A stretch of 52,030 nucleotides of DNA from Clostridia bacterium (GCA_017477355.1 JAFUWA010000001.1:1-52030); one strand, 5' to 3'. Positions 19,785-30,555 are shown, counted from the stretch's first letter. The notes: generated from the sequence alone by a model not told the origin. Translations and numbers: made by a program.

Positions 19785-21038
19785 CTAAACTGCTCCTTCT
19801 CTTTTTACAACAGATAATACTGTTTTAAATAAAATCTTAATATCAAGTAATAATGACATATGATCTACATAGTAAACTTCCATTTCTACTCTTTCCTCAT
19901 ATGTTGTATTGCTTCTTCCATTAGCTGCCCAATATCCTGTAATTCCTGGTTTTACAGATAAAAATTTATCTTTTTGTTCTCCAAATAATTCAATCTCATC
20001 ATCTACTACAGCTCTAGGTCCAACTAAACTCATATCACCCTTTAAAACATTAATGAATTGTGGAAATTCATCTAAACTTGTTTTTCTTAGAAATCTTCCA
20101 ATTTTGGTAATACGAGGATCTTTTTGTAGTTTTCTTGTTTCTAAGAATTCTTTTCTTAATTCATCGTCTTCTTCTAAGATTTTTTTCAATTTTTCATCAG
20201 CATCAACAACCATTGATCTATATTTATACATTTTAAACTTTTGGCCATCTTTTCCAATTCTTTCTTGTGTATAAAATAAAGGTCCATTTTCGCCAAAAAT
20301 CAAATTAATAAATCCTACTATTAAAGTAATTGGAATTAAAAATACAATTCCTACTAAACTTCCGATAATATCAATAATTCTCTTAAAAAATAATGTTACT
20401 TTATTAATTACATAAGCTGTATAAGTTTCTTCTGGAGTTGTTGTATAAATCACTTCATTATAAAAATCTTGTTTATCTTGTCTTGCTGTGATAAAAATTG
20501 TAATTAATAAAATTTTCAAATTTAATTTTAAAGAATGATCAAATAAATAATGTAAATCTAAATCTAAACGTTCTGCAAAGGTAATTCTTCTTTTACCAGA
20601 TATCTGATAAACCCCTGTTAAACCAGGTTTTGCTTTAATAATAACATCATAATAAGGACCCATCTTTGGAATTTCTTCTGTTGTATAAGGTCTAGGCCCA
20701 ACTAATGTCATTTGTCCAAATAAAATATTAATAAATTGGGCAAACTCCGAAATTGGAGCATCTGTATTTAATTTATATAATTTGAATATTTTTCCACCTT
20801 TTCCTATTCTTTTTTGCGTATAAAATAGTGGTCCTTCTCTTTTCGTACGAATATTATTTGCTAAGCTGTAAATACTAATTGGTATCAATAAAAGAATTCC
20901 AACTAAAGCACCTATAATATCAACCACTCTTATTATTAATTTTGCAAAGATTGAAATGGATTTTTCTTCATAAATTGGATTTATTAAAGCTTGTTCATTA
21001 AATCCAGTGTTTACTACAGAATTAATCTTTGTCAACAC
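19785..21038 (-). CDS. Two-domain polyprenyl-phosphate sugar transferase (tandem bacterial sugar transferase fusion)
   Basis: 417 residues with two copies of the bacterial sugar transferase (PGT) domain. Copy 2 (about 215-417) is complete: membrane helix, GPLFYTQERIGKDG, FKMYKYRSM, LRKTSLDEFPQFINVLKGDM, SLVGPRA, KPGITGYWAANGR. Copy 1 (about 30-205) keeps GPLFYTQKRIGKGG and TLVGPRPY but lacks the middle segment, and the usual Asp-Glu of SLDEFPQ becomes SEFAQ, so it is probably inactive or regulatory. These enzymes start lipid-linked glycan synthesis by moving a sugar phosphate to undecaprenyl phosphate. Start is GTG at 21038 or TTG at 21035, both after GGAGG; spacing favours TTG. Confidence 0.88.
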   Translation of the reverse strand: MLTKINSVVNTGFNEQALINPIYEEKSISIFAKLIIRVVDIIGALVGILLLIPISIYSLANNIRTKREGPLFYTQKRIGKGGKIFKLYKLNTDAPISEFAQFINILFGQMTLVGPRPYTTEEIPKMGPYYDVIIKAKPGLTGVYQISGKRRITFAERLDLDLHYLFDHSLKLNLKILLITIFITARQDKQDFYNEVIYTTTPEETYTAYVINKVTLFFKRIIDIIGSLVGIVFLIPITLIVGFINLIFGENGPLFYTQERIGKDGQKFKMYKYRSMVVDADEKLKKILEEDDELRKEFLETRKLQKDPRITKIGRFLRKTSLDEFPQFINVLKGDMSLVGPRAVVDDEIELFGEQKDKFLSVKPGITGYWAANGRSNTTYEERVEMEVYYVDHMSLLLDIKILFKTVLSVVKREGAV

Positions 21039-21161
21039 CTTTTCCTCCGTTTATTATAAATTCACATATCTATTATAACATCATATTTATGATATTTCAA
21101 GCTAATTTTCAGTTTTTTTCGTTTCTTCTATTAGTATAATCTACAATTCTAAAAATATTTG

Positions 21162-21947
21162 CTAATTTTTATTGATACTTCTTATTTCTACATCTTGTTT
21201 TAAGATATTTTTGGCTACATTTAAAAAATTACATTCTGTATCTGTTAAATAAATTTCATCTTTCTCTACTTCATTCAAAGTTTGTTTTTCAAAAAAATCA
21301 GACTTTTCAATAAATTCAACAATCCTTGTTCCAGTATTAATAATCTCAACATTTGGTAATTCTTGCTTAATAATGTTTTCATATAATGGATAATGTGTGC
21401 ATCCTAATATTAAAGCATCCATCTTTTTTCCATGAAAATCTTTTAAGTATTCTTTTATCACTAATTCTGCAATTTGATTTTCTGTCCATCCTTCTTCTGC
21501 CATTGGTGCTAACAATGGACATTCTTGATTATAAACATTAATTTGTGGATTTTTCTCTTTGATTTTCTTCTCCCAAGAATTGCTTCTAATTGTTCCTCTT
21601 GTTGCAATAACCCCAATATCCTTAAAACCTCTTTCCGTTACATATGTTACTGTTGGATTTATGATTCCTATAATTGGAATATCATACATTTTTTGTAATT
21701 CTTCCAATGCTTGACTTGTTGCAGTTCCACAAGCAATAATAATCATTTTCACGTTTTTAGAAAGTAAAAACTCCACACATTTCTTAGATAACTCGATAAT
21801 AGATTCTTTTGATTTTGATCCATAAGGGAAATTTATTGTATCTCCTAAATAAATAATCTTTTCATTTGGCATCTTATTTTTTACTTCTTTATATACGGTT
21901 AGTCCGCCCACTCCTGAGTCAAACATACCAATTGGTTTTTTATCCAT
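21162..21947 (-). CDS. murI: Glutamate racemase
   Basis: Cytosolic enzyme making D-glutamate for peptidoglycan. 261 residues. DSGVGGLTV at 10-18, catalytic Cys73 in IIACGTATS and Cys183 in LILGCTHYPL, GDTINFPYG at 35-43. I chose the ATG at 21947, preceded by AAGGAAG, rather than one 23 codons upstream whose leader is not family-like. It is divergent from uvrB. Confidence 0.95.
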   Translation of the reverse strand: MDKKPIGMFDSGVGGLTVYKEVKNKMPNEKIIYLGDTINFPYGSKSKESIIELSKKCVEFLLSKNVKMIIIACGTATSQALEELQKMYDIPIIGIINPTVTYVTERGFKDIGVIATRGTIRSNSWEKKIKEKNPQINVYNQECPLLAPMAEEGWTENQIAELVIKEYLKDFHGKKMDALILGCTHYPLYENIIKQELPNVEIINTGTRIVEFIEKSDFFEKQTLNEVEKDEIYLTDTECNFLNVAKNILKQDVEIRSINKN

Positions 21948-22119
21948 TTTAAGTTCTTCCTTTTCCTTGTTTTTGATTATTATTAGTAGTTTATCAAAAA
22001 ACATTTCTTTTGACAATAGCTATCATAAAAAAGTTTACCTTGTATTTTCTACTATATCATGGTAAAATATATTAGTTAAAAATGTAATTTATTATAGATA
22101 GATTTCAAAAGGAGGCTAT

Positions 22120-24107
22120 ATGTTTCATTTAAAATCAGAATATACACCTACTGGCGACCAACCTAAAGCAATTGAATACTTATCAAATGGAATTTTAGAA
22201 GGCAAAAAATTTCAGACTTTGCTCGGAGTAACAGGGTCTCGGAAAAACTTTTACAATGGCAAATATTATTCAAAAAGTGCAAAAACCAACTTTAGTTTTA
22301 GCCCACAATAAAACTTTAGCAGGACAACTTTACTCCGAATTCAAGGAATTTTTTCCAGAAAACAATGTAGAGTATTTCGTTTCTTATTATGATTATTATC
22401 AACCAGAAGCCTATATTGCACAATCAGATACTTATATTGAAAAAGATTCTTCTGTTAATGATGAAATTGATAAACTTCGCCATTCTGCCACTGCTTCTTT
22501 ATTTGAAACAAGAGATGTTATTATTATTGCCTCTGTTTCTTGTATTTACCGGACTTGGCGACCCTATTGATTATGAAAATATGATTGTTTCACTTCGTCC
22601 TGGAATGGAAAAATCTAGAAATGAAGTTATGAAAAAATTAGTAAATATGCAATATTCTAGAAACGAAATGGATTTTAAAAGAGGAACTTTCAGAGCAAAA
22701 GGTGATATTCTAGAAATTTATCCTTCTAATGAAGAAGAAAAAGCAATTCGTGTTGAATTTTGGGGTGATACTGTTGAAAATATTTATGAAATAAATCCTT
22801 TAACTGGTAAAACAATAAGTATTAGAAATCATATTATGGTCTACCCTAACTCTCATTATGTTACAACAAAAGATAAAATGGAACGTGCTTTAATTACAAT
22901 TGAAGAAGAAATGGAAGAACGCGTCAAATTTTTTACAGAAAACAAAAAGTTAATTGAAGCGCAAAGAATTGAAGAAAGAACAAATTTCGATATTGAAATG
23001 CTAAAAGAAACTGGATTTTGTCAGGGAATTGAAAATTATTCTAGACATATTAGTGGCAGACCAGCTGGTTCTCCCCCTTATACTCTATTTGATTATTTTC
23101 CAGATGATTTCTTACTTTTAATCGATGAATCACATGCTACAATTCCTCAAGTGAGAGCTATGTATAATGGTGATAGAGCAAGAAAAGAGTCTTTAGTAAA
23201 CTATGGATTTAGATTACCTTCTGCTTTTGATAATAGACCTTTAAAATTTGAAGAATTTGAAGAAAGAATTCACCAAGTAATTTTCGTTAGTGCTACTCCT
23301 GCAGATTATGAAAAAAAACATGCCCAAAATAACGTTGTAGAGCAAATTATTCGTCCTACTGGCCTTTTAGATCCAAAAATTGAAGTCAAACCAACCGAAA
23401 ATCAAATTGATGATTTAATTGACCAAATTCATGAAAGAGTAGAAAAACAGGAAAGAGTTTTAGTAACAACTTTAACAAAAAAAATGGCAGAAGACTTAAC
23501 CGCTTACCTAAGAGAAGCCGGAATCAGAGTAAAATATATGCACTCTGAAACAAAAGCTTTGGAAAGAATGGAAATCATTCGCGACTTAAGAATTGGAGAA
23601 TTTGATGTTTTAGTTGGAATTAACCTTTTAAGAGAAGGCTTAGACATTCCAGAAGTTTCTTTAGTTGCCATCTTAGATGCTGATAAAGAAGGATTTCTAC
23701 GTTCTGAACGTTCTTTAATTCAAACAATTGGTAGAGCTGCTCGTAATACGGAGGGAAAAGTTATCATGTATGCTGATGAGCTAACAGACTCTATGGATAA
23801 AGCAATCACTGAAACAAACCGTCGTAGACAGATTCAAGAGGAATATAATAAAGCTCATGGCATTACACCTCAGACAATTCGCAAATCTGTTAGAGATACG
23901 ATTAAAGCTACTATCACAGATGACATTAAGTCAGAATATGATATTAGACCTGATGAAACATTAGAACAAGTTGTTTCTAGATTAACAGATGAAATGTTAA
24001 AACATGCTAAAAATATGGAATTTGAACAAGCAGCTAAACTACGTGATAAAATTAAAGAATTGAAAAAATTTATTGAAGATAAACAAATTTTAAGTCCAAA
24101 AAAGTAA
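22120..24107 (+). CDS. uvrB: Excinuclease ABC subunit UvrB, read through two CGG +1 sites
   Basis: DNA helicase-like damage-verification subunit of nucleotide excision repair. Restored length is 661 residues, normal for UvrB. AAAGGAGG precedes the ATG. Site 1 (22240) is inside Walker A: TCT-CGG-A; skipping C gives [13 protein letters not shown] with the invariant glycine. Site 2 (22550): TAC-CGG-A; skipping C gives [17 protein letters not shown]. Beta-hairpin [21 protein letters not shown], helicase motifs [13 protein letters not shown] and GRAARN, and a C-terminal UvrC-binding UVR motif ([13 protein letters not shown]) are intact. Every other family motif is present, so pseudogenisation is unlikely; both shifts must work together to give protein. 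The only long plus-strand native gene with sites, which shows the signal follows the coding strand. Confidence 0.95.
22240..22242 (+). other. CGG recoding site 1 in uvrB (Walker A)
   Basis: TCT-CGG-AAA becomes TCT-GGA-AAA (Ser-Gly-Lys) after skipping C, supplying the invariant P-loop glycine. Confidence 0.88.
22550..22552 (+). other. CGG recoding site 2 in uvrB
   Basis: TAC-CGG-ACT becomes TAC-GGA-CTT (Tyr-Gly-Leu) in the conserved SCIYGLGDP motif. Confidence 0.88.
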
Positions 24108-24143
24108 GAAAAATGGGAAATGATGACTCATTTCCCATTTTTC
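24108..24143. terminator. Bidirectional intrinsic terminator after uvrB
   Basis: Perfect 16-base stem GAAAAATGGGAAATGA / TCATTTCCCATTTTTC with a four-base loop, directly after the uvrB stop and touching the stop of the convergent gene. Confidence 0.92.
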
Positions 24144-24565
24144 TATTCTACTTCTTTGTATAGAGTTGCGCTATCTTTTACAATTTTGATGTATCCATCT
24201 CCTAAATCGAATAATTTGTACTCATATGTATTATTTGGGCTATACACATAATATGTCACATTTCCATCTTCAGATAATTTTTTCATATCGCTTACAGATT
24301 TATATTTTTTATCTTTATATTTGTTTGTAAATTCTTCAACTGAAATATTTTTCTCTGTGTCTGTATTAATATAGTTAATTTCACTAAATTTACATTCTGT
24401 AAGTTCTTCAATTGTTTTTTCTGATTTTGCTTTGATATTTTCAATTACACGATTCTTATTAACAAAATAGTAAATTCCATAAATAACAGCTGCTATAATT
24501 AAAAGTCTAATTACTACTCCTAAGAATCTTGCAATACCCTCGCTTTGATTAATGTTTCTTCCCAT
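24143..24565 (-). CDS. Hypothetical membrane-anchored protein, 140 aa
   Basis: Not recognised. One membrane helix (LGVVIRLLIIAAVIYGIYYFV, about 15-35) after a short cytoplasmic N-terminus, then an extracytoplasmic domain of about 100 residues rich in Lys, Glu, Tyr and Asn, with no cysteine pair or catalytic motif. The start has AGGAGGAAAAA upstream. It follows the DUF6020-like gene by 12 bases, so it is likely in the same operon as that gene, gtrA and the ABC exporter. A surface or envelope role is inferred only from topology. Confidence 0.7.
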   Translation of the reverse strand: MGRNINQSEGIARFLGVVIRLLIIAAVIYGIYYFVNKNRVIENIKAKSEKTIEELTECKFSEINYINTDTEKNISVEEFTNKYKDKKYKSVSDMKKLSEDGNVTYYVYSPNNTYEYKLFDLGDGYIKIVKDSATLYKEVE

Positions 24566-24577
24566 AATTTTTTCCTC

Positions 24578-26179
24578 CTATATTTTTTGTTTTTCACAGT
24601 ATATACACCATAATATTAAAATCATATTTGTAAGTACAATTGGATATAAATAACGAATACCTTCTATCTGCTCTGATACTGGAGCCATCCAACATCCTAG
24701 AACAACAGATATTACTGTTGGTATACTTCCAACCCATACTTTTTCATTATTTTGATTTTTTCTATATTTAATCGTTGTTGTAAAAGCAAATGCAGGAACA
24801 ATTGAAGCAATAAACCCAAATGATAAAACAATGTCCAGTATTGGGATTTTTGCTAACTCATCATATTTTTTCTGTAACCAATTAGCAAGATTTCGATTGG
24901 CTTGAGGCCTTTGAACCGTTTCTTCAGGAATAATATCTTTATCTAGTTGATCATGCCAATCCATATTCATTAAAGGTTTATATTCTTTTATCGAAAACCA
25001 TCCACTTGTCATGGCTAAAGTAGCTTCTATATAAACTTTAGGGTGTTTTAGCCCTTGCTTAGCCCAGACCTTTAGCCATTCTATATAATCCTTGCTACTA
25101 CTACCTCTTACATGATTATCCATTAAATTATCTGAATTTAATGGATTATAATTTGCAACTAAAGTATCATATTTCAATACTTTATTAATCGTATCTTTTT
25201 CTTCTTAAGTTACCTCGTTTTCATAATATTTAGAATATCTTGCCGTATGTTGAAAAAATAAGGAATATTTCCCCTCTTTTCCAATTTTAAGAATATGGAA
25301 GATTGAAAAATATTGATTAACGATGTCTAAAAATATCATAAAAATAAACATGACAATAACAATAAAACTAATATTTTTCCATGACTTGATATTGGTTAAT
25401 AATATGAAAAAAGATGCTAATACGACATATATTCCTATTCTTTTAGTAAAAGCACATAAAATAGATAAGATAATCGTATAGATTATATTTCTTTTCCTCT
25501 CTAAACATGTCATTTTTGTTCTTATCATTTCTAAGAAATTAACTAAAAATAACACATATACCCACGAGAATAATGTATCTTTCGAAATAGCTTGTACTGT
25601 TCCGGGAAAAATAGGAAACACCCCATAAATTATCAAAATGCAAAACAATATCTTACTATTGACCTTTAATTTCTTCTTAGAATATGTCAAGGTATAAGCT
25701 AAAACAAAACTCATGATAATTGTTTGAATAATTGTATAAGTAAAGATTGCTAATTGCCATTTACCATTCCACAAATGTGCTAAATAATAAATAAATCCTG
25801 CCATCACTAATGTATCAAACATCGGATGTTGATTGGTATACAATTTGTAACCTACTTGCCTAATTTGCCCCCATCCATCGTTATTTAAGCTTCCTGGATA
25901 TAAAATTCCAATTACTGGAAGCCAGCAAATTAATAAAATAAGTGTAATCACAAAAATACTATTCTTTGCTTCAAATAACTTATCTAATTGAGATTTCTCT
26001 TCCTTTATCGCAATTTTCTCAATAACCATTCTAATACAAATTGTACATATTGAAAATACAGTAAGACAAATCAAAAATCTGACTAGAATATTAATATCCC
26101 ATCTTAATATATATTCAAAATCGTTTTGATATAATGGTGAAACTGCAAATAAGAATGCAAGGAGTATACAAACAATCAT
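24578..26179 (-). pseudogene. Polytopic membrane protein (DUF6020-like), interrupted by an in-frame TAA
   Basis: About 534 codons of one reading frame with many membrane helices, resembling uncharacterised Gram-positive glycosyltransferase-like membrane proteins (DUF6020 type; family name from memory). Landmarks: LYPGSLNNDGWGQIRQ in the first large loop, NQHPMFDTL, GVFPIFPGTVQAISKDTLFSW, and QHTARYSKYYENEV. At 25207-25205 the frame meets TAA, then continues without shift as EEKDTINKVLKYDTLVANYNP. The disruption is not a CGG event. The N-terminus is also doubtful: the ATG at 26179 has no clear ribosome binding site, and codons before it read FLKKYFSILD in frame but without a standard start. 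Either a decayed gene or one with a base error. Confidence 0.65.
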
Positions 26180-26218
26180 ATCTAATATTGAAAAATATTT
26201 TTTTAAAAATCAAAAATT

Positions 26219-26671
26219 TTACTCTTCAACTTTTTCCTCTTTTTTCTTCTTAAATACAAATAATTTACTAAATACATAATTGGCAATTGTAGTTATAACT
26301 GTTGAAACTAGTTTCATAATTTTGTCATTCCATTTTAATTTGGTAACAAACAGATACATCATTAGCATATCTAGTAGCAAGGTAATTACCCTAGAACCAG
26401 CAAATTTTCCAGCCTCTTTAATTCGATTCTTTTCTTTGCTTTCAAATACAAATTTTCGATTCGTAAAATAAGCAAAAATCACACCTGCTATCCATGATAA
26501 AATATTTGCAATTTGTAGCTCAATTTTGTTTTCTGGATTTAAAAAGGTTAAAACACTTCCATAATAAACCGCTAGAGCTAAAAGTGTTGTCAATCCTCCT
26601 ACAATTAAATAATTGACAATTTCTTTATATTTACGGTACATATCCCAGCACCAATTCCATAATTTTTTCAT
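26219..26671 (-). CDS. GtrA family membrane protein
   Basis: About 150 residues with four membrane helices: EIVNYLIVGGLTTLLALAVYY, IANILSWIAGVIFAYFTNRKFVF, then AGSRVITLLLDMLMMYLF and TVITTIANYVFSKLFVFK. GtrA-like proteins are thought to flip or handle polyprenyl-linked sugars for surface polysaccharide modification. A GTG at 26755 overlapping the ABC stop would add 28 hydrophilic residues; the ATG at 26671 gives the usual family length. Neither has a strong ribosome binding site, so the start is unsure. It sits next to a membrane glycosyltransferase-like gene, which fits a shared glycan role. Confidence 0.85.
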   Translation of the reverse strand: MKKLWNWCWDMYRKYKEIVNYLIVGGLTTLLALAVYYGSVLTFLNPENKIELQIANILSWIAGVIFAYFTNRKFVFESKEKNRIKEAGKFAGSRVITLLLDMLMMYLFVTKLKWNDKIMKLVSTVITTIANYVFSKLFVFKKKKEEKVEE

Positions 26672-26751
26672 TATTAATCTGCTTTCTTCATTTCTACTTT
26701 TAAGGCTGTCTTCCGCATTCTTCTTTGAACTTTCAAGAGTGTTCCTCGTGT

Positions 26752-28798
26752 TCACATTTGGAATTGAGAATTATAAAGTTCAGCATAGAATCCATTTTGA
26801 TTCATCAATTCTTCATGATTTCCTTGCTCTATAATATTACCATTATTCATTACTAAAATCAAGTCTGCGTTTTTAATTGTTGACAATCTATGTGCAATAA
26901 TAAAAGATGTTTTTCCCACCATTAATTGATCCATAGCAACTTGTACAAGCTCTTCTGTTCTTGTATCAACATTAGAAGTTGCTTCATCTAAAATTAGAAA
27001 TGGAGCGTCTTCTATCATACCTCTAGCAATTGTTAAAAGTTGTCTTTGTCCGCTTGACACACTATCATTATCTGATAATTTACTATCATATCCTTTTGGT
27101 AGTGTTTTGATAAAATGGCTTATTCCAACGTTTTTACAAACTTGTTTAATTCTCTCGTCAGAAACATTTTTCATATTATAAACAATATTTTCTTTGACAG
27201 TTCCATCAAATAACCATGTATCTTGCAAAACCATTGTAAATAACTGATGGATATTTTCTCTTGATAGTTCTTTTGTAGATACGCCATCAATTTTAATATC
27301 TCCAGAATCAATATCATAGAATTTCATCAATAGATTTACCATTGTTGTTTTTCCAGCTCCTGTCGGTCCTACAATTGCAATTTTTTGACCTGGTTCTGCT
27401 TGGGCTGAAAATCCATTAATCGTTGGTTTATCATTTCCATCATATTTGAAAATAACATTTTCAAATTCAATTTTTCCTTTTACTTCTTCTTTATTTAACT
27501 TTTTGGCAATTCCTTCTTGAGAAGACATTTCTTCTTCGTCCAAAAACTCAAAAACTCTTTCAGAAGCTGCTGCTGAAGATTGAAGCGAATTCATTGCTTG
27601 TGCAATTTGAGACAATGGAGATGTGAATAATCTAACATATGTAATAAATGCTACAATTACTCCAAAAGAAATCATGTCTTTCATTGTTAAAATTGCTCCC
27701 ACAATACAAACTGCAACATAACCGAAATTTCCAATAAAGTTCATTAAGTTAGGCATCATTCCACCTAAAAATTGACTTTTTCGATTAGCTTCATAAACAG
27801 CTTTATTATACTTGTCAAACTTCTCATCAGCTATTTTTTTACCATTATAAACTTTAACAACATTTAATCCTGAATAGACTTCTTCAATATGTGCATTCAA
27901 ATTTCCCAATTCTCTTTGTCTTGCTGTAAAATACTTTTGAGCTCTACTCAAGATTGCAAACATGAATATAAATCCAATAAAACTTGCTCCAATAGCAGTT
28001 AAAGCTAATATCCAGTTGGTTTTAAACATCATAAATAATGTTCCCAAAAACAAAGTCACGCTACTCACTAATGTTGATAAAGATTGGTTCGTACTTTGAG
28101 CAATTGTATCAACATCATTTGTTACACGTGACAAAATATCACCTGTCTGATGTTTGTCAAAATATTTTAAAGGTAATTTATTAATCTTTATAGAAATATT
28201 GTTTCTTAATTTTCTAGCAAAATTATTAGAAACCTCTGTCATTGCAATTGATTCAATGAAATTAAAGATTGCACTAATAACATACATAATTGCTAAAGTT
28301 AATGCAATTATTTTGATTGCATTCATATCCATTTTGGGCTTTATAACTTTTTGAACAGATTCAGGAAGCTCATCAATTATTTTATAAAAAGCTTCTGCAT
28401 CATTAGAATCCGTTAAAGTAGCCATTTTTTCAGCAACCTCCATTTGATCTTCCACCGTAATTGTAACACCATCAATTTCATACTCAGAAATTTTTCCTGT
28501 TTGGAGATTTGCTAAGTTTGCCATGACTATTTGAAGGTTATCTTGGTTCACAGCAATTCCTTCTTGAATCTCATTTGCTAAATCTTTTAATTTATCTGGT
28601 GCCATAATAGAGATTACAGAACCAGCCATTGCTAAAATTAAGGAAATAACAATTAGTACTCGAAAACTAGCTAATTCTTTGAATAATCTTTTTATGGCTG
28701 TCTTAAAGTTCTTTGGTTTTTCTACAGGTCCTCTTCCTCTTCCCATTGGTCCACGTCTTGGAGGATTATTTCTTGGTCTATCTTCTTCTATTCCGCAT
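26752..28798 (-). CDS. ABC exporter half-transporter, subunit 2, with CGG site directly after the start codon
   Basis: 681 residues: N-terminal Arg/Pro-rich cytoplasmic tail, six-helix exporter membrane domain with a long extracytoplasmic insert between helices 1 and 2, and nucleotide-binding domain with Walker A GPTGAGKTT, signature VSSGQRQLL, Walker B FLILDEATSNVD and HRLSTIKNAD. An ATG at 28746 has no ribosome binding site. AAAGGAGG at 28808-28815 is instead nine bases before ATG 28798, which is followed at once by CGG-A. Skipping that C gives M-GIEEDRPRNNPPRRGPMGRG, in frame with the rest. So I place the start at 28798. It overlaps subunit 1 by 11 bases. It supplies a canonical Walker B but a non-canonical signature (VSSGQ). 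Confidence 0.92.
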
Positions 28799-30555
28799 TT
28801 TCCAATTCCTCCTTTGACAATTGTGATAAAGCAATTTGTTTGTAAACTTCACAAGTTTCTAGCAATTCTTTATGTTTTCCTTGACCAACTATAGTTCCTT
28901 CATCTAGAACAATAATTTTATCTGCATTCATAATAGTTCCTATTCTTTGCGCAACAATTAGAGACGTTGCATCTTTGGTATATTGCTTTAACTCTTTACG
29001 AAGTAAACTATCTGTCTTATAATCCAATGCTGAAAAAGAATCATCAAAAATATAAATTTCTGGTTCTCTTGCAACTGCTCTTGCAATAGCTAACCTCTGC
29101 TTTTGACCACCAGATACATTTGTTCCGCCTGATGCAATATGTGTTTCATATTGCCCATCCATTTTCTCAACAAACTCTTTTGCTTGTGCTACTTCAATCG
29201 CTTTTTGAATTAGCTCTTCAGATTTTTCCTTATTGTTACTTTCTCCATAAGAAACATTGAAGTTAACACTTCCATCAAAAATGACAGCTTTTTGAGGAAT
29301 ATAGCCCAATTTATTATATAGAGTATCTAAACGATAATCTTTGACATTTATTCCATCTACTAAAATCTCGCCATCTGTTGCGTCATAAAATCTAGGAATT
29401 AAGTTAATTAACGTAGATTTTCCAGAACCAGTTGAGCCAATAAACGCCACTGTTTCCCCTTTATTTGCTTTGAAAGAAATATCTTTTAATAAATACTCCT
29501 CTGCATCTGGATATTTAAAAGAAACATTCTTAAACTCTACTGTTCCAATTTCATTTGCTGTATTTCCATCGATTTTTCCATCTTGAATAGAAACTTTTGT
29601 ATCTAACACTTCATTGATACGATCTACAGATACTTTCGCACGAGGAAGAATCATGAAAATCATAGCAAGCATCAAGAAAGACATGATAACTTGCATTCCA
29701 TAAGAACTGAATACAACCATATCGCCAAATAGTCCAATTTTATCAACCATCACTGCCTCTTTAATTAAAAAGGCTCCAATAAAGTAAATTCCAAGTGTTA
29801 AGAAATACATCACTAAATACATAATTGGGGATAAAACAGCCAATGCCTTTTGATTAAAAATTTGCGTATCTGTTAACTCGTTATTCACATCTTCAAATTT
29901 ATTTTCCTGATAATTTTCCGCATTAAAAGCTCTAACAACTCTAATTCCGGTTAAATTTTCTCTAGCAACTCCATTTAATCTATCGGTTAATTTCTGAACA
30001 ATCTTAAACCTAGGAATCACAATTCTTACTAAGAAAATAATTGTAACAAATAAAAGAAATACTCCTGCCCCTGTTACTGCACTCCATTGCCAGCTTTTAT
30101 TTAAAATTTTAGTTACTGCCCAGACTGCATTAATAGGAGCTTTTATTAACATTTGTAACCCCATCGCAATGAACATTTGAATTTGGGTAATATCATTTGT
30201 TGTTCTTGTAATTAAACTACTTGTTGAAAATTGCTTTACTTCTGCCGTAGACAACTCTTCTACTTTAGAAAATAATTTTTTTCTAACTGAAAACGAAAAT
30301 CTTGCAGATACATTAGATACTAAATATCCTACAATTACACTAGATGCCAAACTTGTTAAAGCGCAAGCCATCATGTATCCGCCATTTTTTAAGATATCTT
30401 CCATTTTACTTCCGCTCTGTTTGCACTAATCTTGTTATTTCTGACATATAATCTGGCATCTTTAGTTCTAGCCAAACTTGCGCAAAAATAAGTAAAAAGC
30501 AAATAAAAATGACAAATACATCTTTTTTCGTTAAATTTTTTGCTAATTGAAACAT
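28788..30555 (-). CDS. ABC exporter half-transporter, subunit 1, read through a CGG +1 site
   Basis: 588 residues after restoration. Start at 30555 (MFQLAKNL) follows AAAGGAAA. The first 47 codons end LKMPDYMSEITRLVQTE; then GAG-CGG-A. Skipping C gives TEGSKMEDILKNGGYMM, the normal continuation into membrane helix 2 of this exporter family. Nucleotide-binding domain: Walker A GSTGSGKST, canonical signature NVSGGQKQR, Walker B IYIFDDSFSALD with Asp in place of the catalytic Glu. Together with subunit 2 this predicts a heterodimer with one degenerate ATP site, as in BmrCD or TM287/288-type multidrug exporters. Substrate unknown. Confidence 0.92.
28793..28795 (-). other. CGG recoding site at codon 2 of ABC subunit 2
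   Basis: ATG-CGG-AAT becomes ATG-GGA-ATA (Met-Gly-Ile). The ATG has the only good ribosome binding site for this gene. Confidence 0.82.
28808..28815 (-). promoter_or_regulatory. Ribosome binding site deciding the start of ABC subunit 2
   Basis: AAAGGAGG, nine bases before ATG 28798 and 61 bases before the alternative ATG 28746. Its position supports initiation upstream of the CGG site. Confidence 0.85.
30412..30414 (-). other. CGG recoding site in ABC subunit 1
   Basis: GAG-CGG-AAG becomes GAG-GGA-AGT (Glu-Gly-Ser) after skipping C, joining the first helix to the rest of the transporter. Confidence 0.85.

Noticed and set aside
28746..28748. ATG at 28746 as the start of ABC subunit 2
   Set aside because: No ribosome binding site precedes it, and an excellent one serves ATG 28798, which reaches the same protein after the CGG site.
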